NCBI GenBank assembly: GCA_964520475.1
Contig: CAZFNS010000019.1
Coordinates: 1-22,797, forward strand
DNA: 22,797 nucleotides
Source of the DNA: Ruminobacter sp964520475
Lineage (GTDB): Bacteria; Pseudomonadota; Gammaproteobacteria; Enterobacterales; Succinivibrionaceae
Direction of reading: 5' to 3'
Positions 8,094 to 13,730 of this stretch are shown here, in pieces. The translations under genes were made by a program, and so were the position numbers. The number at the start of each line of letters is the position of its first letter. Within the stretch, counting starts at the first letter, position 1. The notes under the pieces were generated by a model that worked only from the letters and a program-made list of their open reading frames with translations, made no database searches and was not told the origin of the DNA.

Positions 8094-8474
8094 GGCGCCG
8101 TAGACGCCGGTTTGAACTTCGGGAACCTCCGCGCGGCAGAGATCCGCGATCTTCTCGAAGACGGCCTCCGCCTCGGCGTAAGGCATCGCCCCCGAGAAGC
8201 TCGGGCGGTTGCCGCGCCGGCAGTCGGCGCAGAGGGTGAACTGCGAGATCAGGAGGAGCCCGCCGCCCGCGTCTCTGAGCGACAGGTTGGTTTTGCCGTC
8301 CGCGTCGGGGAAGAGCCGGAGCCCGAGCATTTTTCTGACCATGCGCGCCGCGAGCTCCGGGGAGTCGTCCCTCTCGACGCCGGCGAGAACCGCGAAGCCC
8401 CGGCCGATGGCGCCCGCGACGGCGCCGTTCGCGGTCACGGCGGCCCGCGACACCACCTGTATGACGAATTTCAT
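8025..8474 (-). CDS. dtd: D-aminoacyl-tRNA deacylase
   Basis: A 149-residue cytoplasmic enzyme that hydrolyses D-amino acids wrongly attached to tRNA. Both active-site signatures are visible: SQFTL at residues 77-81 and the Gly-cisPro motif NEGPFT at 135-140 (G137-P138), plus GNRPSF at 88-93. The usual form of the second motif is NxGPVT; Phe replaces Val here. The start at MKFVIQVVSR is chosen because GAAGGAG lies 6-7 nt upstream and full-length family members begin this way; a frame-compatible extension upstream has no family sequence. The 3' end overlaps the 3' end of traF by 69 nt on the opposite strand, with no terminator visible between them. Confidence 0.95.
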   Translation of the reverse strand: MKFVIQVVSRAAVTANGAVAGAIGRGFAVLAGVERDDSPELAARMVRKMLGLRLFPDADGKTNLSLRDAGGGLLLISQFTLCADCRRGNRPSFSGAMPYAEAEAVFEKIADLCRAEVPEVQTGVYGALMSVELVNEGPFTVILDSRDLF

Positions 8475-8516
8475 GAGATCTCCTTCGGGCCTTTCCTTTC
8501 CGGCCGGCCCCGGGAC

Positions 8517-8522
8517 ATTGTA
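8517..8522 (-). promoter_or_regulatory. Possible -10 element for dtd
   Basis: On the minus strand TACAAT (TTACAAT in context) lies 42 nt from the dtd start, which would give a leader of about 36 nt. A -35 element is not evident in the GC-rich sequence upstream. Confidence 0.35.
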
Positions 8523-8577
8523 ACGGATCCGCGCCGCGCCCGCCGCCGCGGTTCCCCCGGGGTATGAGGCCCGCCGC

Positions 8578-8612
8578 AAAAAAAAACGCCCGGCGGCCCC
8601 GCGCGGGCCGGG
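8578..8612 (-). terminator. Terminator-like hairpin, minus strand, upstream of dtd
   Basis: Read on the minus strand, CCCGGC (8612-8607) pairs with GCCGGG (8594-8589) and after CG runs into nine T residues (8586-8578). An alternative inner stem, CGGCCC/GGGCCG, uses 8594-8610. No annotated minus-strand gene lies upstream of it, so it would end either an unannotated short transcript starting near 8670-8690 or read-through towards dtd. Confidence 0.5.
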
Positions 8613-8795
8613 GTTTTCCGGCAAGATCCCGCCCGCGTCACACACCGGAGGGCCGGCGGCGTTTACAATCGGGTATATAAAGGGCGGATCTCCGCCTTCG
8701 CGGCGCGCGGAAAACCCCGCGAAAGATCTTCGCGGCGTCCCGCCCGCCGGCGGGCGGATCGCCCCGCGCCCTTAAGACCCGAACAGGAGCCGACC

Positions 8796-10829
8796 ATGCA
8801 AAAATTCCTTCCCCTGTGCCTCGCTTCCGCCCTCCTCGCCGTCCTGGCCGCCTGCGGCGGCGGGTACAGCAGCACGACCGACGAAGAGGGCGACACCGAT
8901 TCCGATTTCTGGTTCCACGTGGGTCCGTTCGACGTCGACTCGGATCTGAACCCGGAGGCGAAGGCGACCCTGCGCGGCCCCGCCGGCGCCGCGGAGCCGG
9001 TCGTCGCCGAGCAAACCCGCTACGGCTCGATCTACCGGACCGGCCCTTTCGAGTACCGGTACCGGTTCGACCTCGCCCGGCTCGCCGGCGCCGCGCCGGA
9101 TCCGGACGGCCTTTACGACGAGATCTCCTATACCGCGAACGGCGTGCCCGGGACCGCGCGGATCGGGCTCCTCGCCGATCCCCTGGCCTTCCGCCAGACC
9201 CACCTGCGCCCGTCCTCCCCGGGCGGGGATCTGAACGTGACCGGGGCGTGGCGGGAGGGCCTCACCGGCAAAGGCGAGCGGATCGCGCTCATCGGCGGGT
9301 CCCCCGACGTCGCGCACGAGGATCTCAGGGAGAACGCGCGGCTTTGGGACGGCGGCGGCGCGGCCGGTCCGGCCGGGCCCGCGGACGGGAGCGCCACCTC
9401 CCTCGCCGGAATCATCGCGGCGGCTTCGGGCAACGGCCTCGGGGGCCGGGGCGTGGCCGGCGGGGCCGAGCTGATCGCGTTCGGGGCCTGCGGCGCGGAC
9501 GGGACGGAGGCGGACGGGTGCGCGCTCCGGACTTATCGCGAGGATCTGCCCGCGAGCGGCGCCGGCCTGGCGCTCGAGGCCGGCGGGCCGGCTTATCCGG
9601 TCAACGGCCGGAGCCTCCCGGAGCCCGTTTACGGGCCCGCGGCCGGGAACGGCGCGGCGGTCGTGAGACCCGCGGGCGACTTCTTCGCGGCTTGGGAGAC
9701 CGCGGGCGGGGACGCGTGCGTCCGGCTCGGGGTCAGCTGCGCGAACGCCGCGGCTGACGGGGCGCTCTCGCCTTACGCCGTCACCGTCGCGGCCCTCGGG
9801 AGCGGGGGCGGGCACGCGTCCTACTCGGCCGCGGGCGCCCACGTGTGGATCGCCGCGCCGGGCGGCGACGCTGCGGCGGGGATCGTCGCCCCCGCGGCGG
9901 GCGGCTGCGGCGTCCGGACGGCCACGGCCTTCGACCGGGGCGAGGACCCGCTCAATCCGGACTGCGCCTACACCGATTCCTTCTACGGCACCGCCGCGGC
10001 CGCGGCGTCCGTTGCCGGGGTCGCCGCGCTCGTCCGGGAAGCCGCCCGCACCGCGCGGGAAGGGGTCGCGCTCACCCCGGCGCAGCTTAAGTATATCCTC
10101 GCCAGAACCGCGGTAAACGATCTTGAGGATCCGGCGCTCCGCGACGAAGACGCCGCGGATCCGGAGCTCGGCGGCCTGACGATCCACCGGGGCTGGCGGA
10201 CCGGCGCGGCCGGGATGAGGCACAGTTCGCTGTACGGCTTCGGCCGGGCCGACGCCGCGGCCGCGGCGGAGCTCGCCCGGAACTGCGCCGCCGACCCGGA
10301 CTGCCGGGCGCGGGGGGAGGCCGTGACCGCGTACAGGGCCGCGGCGGCCTGCGCCGAGACCGGCGCGGGCGAAGGGGCGCCTTACCGCGCTTACGAGTGC
10401 TCGGCGGGGAATTTCGCGAACGCTGACGGCTCCCCCGCGGACGGGGCGGCGCGGATCGAGGCGATCGCGCTCGATCTCGCGAAGTTTTCCTACGCGGACG
10501 GCGGCCGCTGGTTCGATCGCGCGGAGCCCGGCGCGGCCGATCCCGCGACCATGAAGATCCTCCGGCGGAACGCGCTCTCCCAGGTCGAGGTCGCCGTGAA
10601 CGGCGATCCGGCCCGGACCGGTCTGGTCAAGCAGTGGCACGAGGGCTCGTACGGATCGGCGTCCGGCCGGGCGGAGTTCGCGACCGCCGCGAACTACCTG
10701 GAGATCTTCCGCCCCGCGGAGGACGCGGTGAAGATTACGATCCGGACCGCGGAGCCGGCCGATCCCGCCACCCTGGGCGCGGCCGTCACGGTGTACGCGT
10801 TCCCGCTCGAGGGGGAGCCGGGCCGGTAA
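8796..10829 (+). CDS. Subtilisin-fold lipoprotein lacking the catalytic triad (pseudoprotease)
   Basis: A 677-residue lipoprotein: signal peptide with lipobox LAAC (C20), then an acidic linker. Residues about 145-500 follow the peptidase S8 fold: GAWREGLTGKGERIALIG, SLAGIIAAASGNGLGGRGVAGGAELIAF, GPAAGNG, YAVTVAALG, ASYSAAGAHVWIAAPGG, FYGTAAAAASVAGVAALV. The expected catalytic Asp (usual IAVIDxG) is G167, the His of HGT is S199, and the Ser of GTSxA is A400. The oxyanion-hole Asn seems kept at N285. All three substitutions together argue against peptidase activity. The C-terminal part (about 590-670) ends in a beta-rich segment that could be a proprotein-convertase P-like domain, not certain. 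AGGAG precedes the ATG by 6 nt. The lipoprotein signal places it in the envelope, perhaps as a binding or scaffold protein (inference). Confidence 0.8.
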   Translation: MQKFLPLCLASALLAVLAACGGGYSSTTDEEGDTDSDFWFHVGPFDVDSDLNPEAKATLRGPAGAAEPVVAEQTRYGSIYRTGPFEYRYRFDLARLAGAAPDPDGLYDEISYTANGVPGTARIGLLADPLAFRQTHLRPSSPGGDLNVTGAWREGLTGKGERIALIGGSPDVAHEDLRENARLWDGGGAAGPAGPADGSATSLAGIIAAASGNGLGGRGVAGGAELIAFGACGADGTEADGCALRTYREDLPASGAGLALEAGGPAYPVNGRSLPEPVYGPAAGNGAAVVRPAGDFFAAWETAGGDACVRLGVSCANAAADGALSPYAVTVAALGSGGGHASYSAAGAHVWIAAPGGDAAAGIVAPAAGGCGVRTATAFDRGEDPLNPDCAYTDSFYGTAAAAASVAGVAALVREAARTAREGVALTPAQLKYILARTAVNDLEDPALRDEDAADPELGGLTIHRGWRTGAAGMRHSSLYGFGRADAAAAAELARNCAADPDCRARGEAVTAYRAAAACAETGAGEGAPYRAYECSAGNFANADGSPADGAARIEAIALDLAKFSYADGGRWFDRAEPGAADPATMKILRRNALSQVEVAVNGDPARTGLVKQWHEGSYGSASGRAEFATAANYLEIFRPAEDAVKITIRTAEPADPATLGAAVTVYAFPLEGEPGR

Positions 10830-10873
10830 GCGCCGGCGGGATCCGCGGGGCGCGTTTGCCGGCGCGGCGAAGG

Positions 10874-10903
10874 GGGAACCTCAGTAGGTTCCCTTTCTTT
10901 TTT
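10874..10903 (+). terminator. Rho-independent terminator
   Basis: Stem GGGAACCT (10874-10881) and AGGTTCCC (10886-10893) with a CAGT tetraloop, followed by TTTCTTTTTT (10894-10903). It lies 45 nt after the stop of the pseudo-subtilase gene and ends its transcript. Confidence 0.9.
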
Positions 10904-11027
10904 CGGAGCCGCCCGGCAATGACGCGGCCGCGGGGGGAAGCGGGGAGACGGGAGCCGGTTCAGGAAGACCGTTCCGCCGGGAGGATAAAAAAGAAGCGGG
11001 GACTCGGAAGGAGGAACGGGGAGAACC

Positions 11028-11127
11028 NNNNNNNNNNNNNNNNNNNNNNNNNNNNNNNNNNNNNNNNNNNNNNNNNNNNNNNNNNNNNNNNNNNNNNNNN
11101 NNNNNNNNNNNNNNNNNNNNNNNNNNN
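11028..11127. other. Assembly gap (100 N) with 14-nt overlapping flanks
   Basis: GAACGGGGAGAACC occurs directly before (11014-11027) and directly after (11128-11141) the N run. The real distance may be zero after merging, or a short repeat may be unresolved. The gap is intergenic. Confidence 0.8.
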
Positions 11128-11188
11128 GAACGGGGAGAACCGGGGGCAGGGAAGGGGAAGGCCGCCGGCCGGCACGGTAAACGGACAT

Positions 11189-11223
11189 AAAAAGGCCGGG
11201 CGCGGATTTTATCCGCGCCCGGC
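11189..11223 (-). terminator. Rho-independent terminator of the coiled-coil gene
   Basis: A perfect 13-bp stem (11195-11207 with 11211-11223) closes a 3-nt loop. Read on the minus strand it is followed, after one C, by five T residues (11193-11189). It begins 75 nt after the stop codon of the minus-strand gene that ends at 11299. Confidence 0.88.
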
Positions 11224-11298
11224 TCGATTATGATCGGACAATTGCCCCGTTACCCCTCCCCGAAAGGCGGGGGAAACGCTCCGGGAACCGGCGGAGCC

Positions 11299-11994
11299 TC
11301 AGTCGAAGAGCTTCTCCACCGCGCCGGAAGCGGCGTCGGCGGCTTTCTGCTTGGCCCGGTTCTTTCTCTCTTCACGGGCGGCCGCGCGGGCCTCTTTGGC
11401 CTTCTCGCGGGCTTCGGCGGCTTCTTCCTTCAGGTTGGAGACCCGGTCTTTGGCGTCGCTCAGCTTCTGCTTGCCGGCCTCGGATCTTTCCTTGGCGTCG
11501 AGCAGTTTCTGCTTGCCCGCGTCGGATCTCTCCTTGGCGGCGCGCAGTTTCTCTTTGGCGGCTTCGGCTTTTTCGCTCTTGGCGCCCACGGCGTCCTCAA
11601 ACTTGTCGCGGGCCTTCTGGCGGGCGGCTTCCCTTCGGTCGGCCGCTGCTTCCTTGGCGGCTTCCTTTGCAGCCTCTCTGCGATCGGCCGCGGCCTCTTT
11701 GGCGGCGTCGATCTTGTCGCGGGCGCTCTGCCGCGCGGCTTCCCTGCGGTCGGCGGCCGCGTCGCGAAGCTTTTGTCTCGCGGCGGCTCTTTCGGCCCGG
11801 TACTCTTTCAGGGTGTCTGCCTTGGCGACGAGCAGCGCGTCGCCGGCGCCGTTCGCTTTATCGCTTCTGAATTCCTTCACGGAATCCGCGAACGGGGACG
11901 ACTCGAGCTTGGAGGCCGCGTCCAAGAGAGACGCGTGGGCGGCGCCCAGGCTCGCGAAAATCGCCAGGCAGGTCAGAATGTTGAACTTTTTCAT
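11299..11994 (-). CDS. Exported charged coiled-coil repeat protein
   Basis: A 231-residue protein with signal peptide MKKFNILTCLAIFASLGAAHA and a mature part dominated by Ala, Lys, Arg, Glu and Asp. From about residue 60 it is one long helix with two repeat types: AADRREAA(R/K), three copies, and a 15-residue AGKQKLxDAKERSE-type repeat, about three copies. There are no cysteines in the mature part. This predicts a long periplasmic or surface coiled coil; no family or function is recognised. ATG 11994 is chosen over an in-frame ATG at 12015 because the signal peptide starts there and a perfect TATAAT at 12033-12028 would leave only about 6 nt of leader for the earlier start. It has its own promoter and terminator, so it is monocistronic. 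Confidence 0.8.
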   Translation of the reverse strand: MKKFNILTCLAIFASLGAAHASLLDAASKLESSPFADSVKEFRSDKANGAGDALLVAKADTLKEYRAERAAARQKLRDAAADRREAARQSARDKIDAAKEAAADRREAAKEAAKEAAADRREAARQKARDKFEDAVGAKSEKAEAAKEKLRAAKERSDAGKQKLLDAKERSEAGKQKLSDAKDRVSNLKEEAAEAREKAKEARAAAREERKNRAKQKAADAASGAVEKLFD

Positions 11995-12027
11995 GCGGTT
12001 AAGGTGTGACCTCATAGTAATACTGTT

Positions 12028-12033
12028 ATTATA
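12028..12033 (-). promoter_or_regulatory. -10 element of the coiled-coil gene
   Basis: On the minus strand this is a perfect TATAAT, 33 nt before the ATG at 11994. The expected -35 position (12051-12056) reads AAAAAT, a poor match, so an activator or the flanking A/T tracts may compensate. Confidence 0.5.
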
Positions 12034-12152
12034 GGCGGAGCCGTAATTTTATTTTTGTTACCTCCGCGAATCGCGCGCAATTATACACAGTCGGTTAAAT
12101 AATATCAACTAAAATTTAGCCGCCGGCGCCCGCGGAGTGCTCATATAAACAT

Positions 12153-12168
12153 CATATAATATTATATG
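12153..12168. repeat. Perfect 16-bp AT palindrome
   Basis: CATATAATATTATATG is a perfect inverted repeat without spacer, in the middle of the AT-rich island about 160 nt upstream of the minus-strand start. It could be a dimeric repressor site or simply AT-rich DNA; position alone does not decide. Confidence 0.6.
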
Positions 12169-12263
12169 TTTCGCCTTATATTAAATTTTATCATTTAATT
12201 GAAAACCTAAACACATCTGTTTGAAAAAATGAGATGACAGGCAGTTTTCCGTGGTTAAAGTGT

Positions 12264-12289
12264 AAACAAACGGTTAAACAAAACGGTTA
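12264..12289. repeat. Two 13-bp tandem repeats ending in CGGTTA
   Basis: AAACAAACGGTTA (12264-12276) is followed directly by AACAAAACGGTTA (12277-12289), 11 of 13 identical. Related GGTTAAA words occur at 12093 and 12253. They look like iterated protein-binding sites, but no binding protein can be named. Confidence 0.5.
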
Positions 12290-12560
12290 GAGAAGTAAAA
12301 TTAATCATTTAAAGACCCCCGGATATATAAATTTCATGAGCGCGAAACCCCGCGCGGCAACACCCGCGGGCCCCTGAAGTAAATTTCCTACGGGAAAAAC
12401 CGCCGCGCGGAATCCTGATCAGCCCGGGAAGGCCCGGGGGACGGATCTTAAAATATGATAATTTTCAAGGGGCGCGCGGGGCGGCGCGGGCTCCGGGCGG
12501 GGCCCGCGGCGGGGTTTTTCCGGCGCGAAAGCGGACCCGATTAATCTTTCAATTTGCGAA

Positions 12561-12597
12561 CCGGGCGGATCCGCCCGGGCCTTGTATGGTGTATATT
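12561..12597 (+). promoter_or_regulatory. Candidate operator palindrome and -10 of the exporter operon
   Basis: CCGGGCGGATCCGCCCGG (12561-12578) is a perfect 18-bp palindrome. It ends 13 nt before TATATT (12592-12597), a -10-like element in otherwise GC-rich sequence, about 54 nt ahead of the adaptor start. A repressor bound to the palindrome would cover the -35 region. No good -35 is seen, so the promoter call is tentative. Confidence 0.4.
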
Positions 12598-12650
12598 GTA
12601 AAGACGACGGCCGCGGCGCGGCCGGTGCTTGCGGACGGGGAGGAAGGCGT

Positions 12651-13730
12651 ATGCGCGCGGCATTTAAGTTTCTGGCGTTCGCGGGAGCGGCGGCCCTCGC
12701 CGCGGCGGCGGCCTTCGGCGCGTACAAAGCGGGGCTCCTGGCGGGGGACGGCGGCTTCCCGCCCGAGGGGATAACCGCCGTGAACGGCCGGCTCGAGATG
12801 AAGCGGATCGACGTGGCGGCCCTGTACGGCGGCCGGATCGAGCAAATGAACGTCGACAGGGGCGACGCGGTCGCCAAAGGGCAGATCCTCGCCGTCCTGA
12901 ACGCCGACGACGCGGAGGCCGACCTGCGGGCGGCCGAGGCGGCCCTCGCGCGCGCCGCCGAGGGCGCCGCGGGAACGAAGACCCGGATCCGCGGTCTCGA
13001 AGAGGAGATCCGCCTCGCCCGGATCGAGCTCGCCGACGCCGAGAAGCTCCGCGCGGACCGCCTGGTCTCGGCGACCGAGCTCGAGCGCGCCAGGACGGCG
13101 CTCGCGACCCGGCTCGCATCCCTCGAAGGACTGGGGCGCGAGCTCGCGGGGGCGGAGACGGAGGTGAAACGCGCCGGGGCGCTCCGGGACAAGGCCGCCG
13201 CGCGCCTTAACGACATGACCGTCAGATCGCCGATCGACGCCGTGGTCGAGTACCGGCTCGCCGATCCCGGCAACGTCGTGGGGGCGGGCGGCCGGGTCGT
13301 CTCGATCCTCGATCCCTCCGACGTCACCATGGACGTGTTCCTGAACGCCGGGACCGCCGCGGGGGTGCGGCTCGGCGACGAGGCCCGGATCGTGCTCGAC
13401 GGCAGCGCGGCGGTCGTGCCCGCGCGGGTCGATTATATCGCCAGGGACGCCCAGTTCACCCCCAAGTACGTGGAAACGAAGGAGGAGCGCGCCAAGCTGC
13501 TCTTCCGGGTGACCCTGCGGATCGACCCGGAGCTCGCCCTGGCCTATCCCCTTTATTTCCGGGGCGGCATGCCCGGCGTCGGGTACGTGAACCATGGCGC
13601 CGCCGCCTGGCCCGCGCGCCTCGCCCCCGACCTGAGCCCCCTTGAGAAGTCCGGAACCGGCGCGCCGCCCGCCCGGCCCGGGAGCGCCCCGGACGGATCC
13701 CGGCCGGCCGGCGGGGCCGGGCCGGAATGA
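12651..13730 (+). CDS. yhiI: HlyD-family membrane fusion protein, YhiI-like
   Basis: A 359-residue periplasmic adaptor that bridges an inner-membrane ABC exporter to an outer-membrane channel. It has an N-terminal membrane anchor (about residues 6-27), a first biotinyl-lipoyl-like half (VNGRLEMKRIDVAALYGGRIEQM, GDAVAKGQILAVLNADDAE), a long alpha-helical hairpin (about 85-185), the second lipoyl half (VRSPIDAVVEYRLADPGNVV) and a beta-barrel domain with AQFTPKYVETKEER, a segment conserved in E. coli YhiI. The length matches YhiI (about 355). ATG 12651 has GGGGAGGAAG just upstream; an earlier in-frame ATG at 12582 would add a non-conserved tail. Its stop overlaps the rbbA start (ATGA). The C-terminal 35 residues are Pro/Gly-rich and extra. 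Confidence 0.9.
   Translation: MRAAFKFLAFAGAAALAAAAAFGAYKAGLLAGDGGFPPEGITAVNGRLEMKRIDVAALYGGRIEQMNVDRGDAVAKGQILAVLNADDAEADLRAAEAALARAAEGAAGTKTRIRGLEEEIRLARIELADAEKLRADRLVSATELERARTALATRLASLEGLGRELAGAETEVKRAGALRDKAAARLNDMTVRSPIDAVVEYRLADPGNVVGAGGRVVSILDPSDVTMDVFLNAGTAAGVRLGDEARIVLDGSAAVVPARVDYIARDAQFTPKYVETKEERAKLLFRVTLRIDPELALAYPLYFRGGMPGVGYVNHGAAAWPARLAPDLSPLEKSGTGAPPARPGSAPDGSRPAGGAGPE

Larger units (their letters stand above)
8475..8795. other. Intergenic region between divergent dtd and the pseudo-subtilase gene
   Basis: It holds a -10-like TACAAT for dtd on the minus strand (8522 to 8517), a minus-strand terminator-like hairpin at 8578-8612, and a short AT-rich plus-strand patch at 8662-8681 (TTTACAATC, then TATATAAA) that is the likeliest core promoter region for the gene at 8796. 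No -35/-10 pair with normal spacing can be assigned. No coding region is supported. Confidence 0.5.
10830..11298. other. Intergenic region between convergent genes, with gap
   Basis: It contains the terminator of the pseudo-subtilase gene near its left end, an N run, and the terminator of the minus-strand coiled-coil gene near its right end. The A/G-rich sequence just left of the gap and just after it shows no gene or RNA that I can support. Confidence 0.6.
11995..12650. other. Long intergenic region between divergent genes, partly very AT-rich
   Basis: From about 12020 to 12340 base composition drops sharply below the surrounding GC-rich DNA. This part carries the promoter of the minus-strand gene, one exact DnaA-box-like TTATACACA (12081-12089), a 16-bp palindrome, and GGTTAAA-containing repeats. 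The right part (12341-12650) is GC-rich again and holds an 18-bp palindrome and -10-like element ahead of the exporter operon. No open reading frame or structured RNA is supported. Confidence 0.7.

Noticed and set aside
8772..10640. Long minus-strand open frame opposite the pseudo-subtilase gene
   Set aside because: The plus strand has a signal peptide, an S8 fold and a terminator; the antisense frame has only Arg/Gly/Pro-rich sequence.
12081..12089. Chromosomal origin of replication at the AT-rich island
   Set aside because: Only one exact DnaA-box-like site was found and no dnaA, dnaN, gidA or similar genes are adjacent; kept as an observation only.
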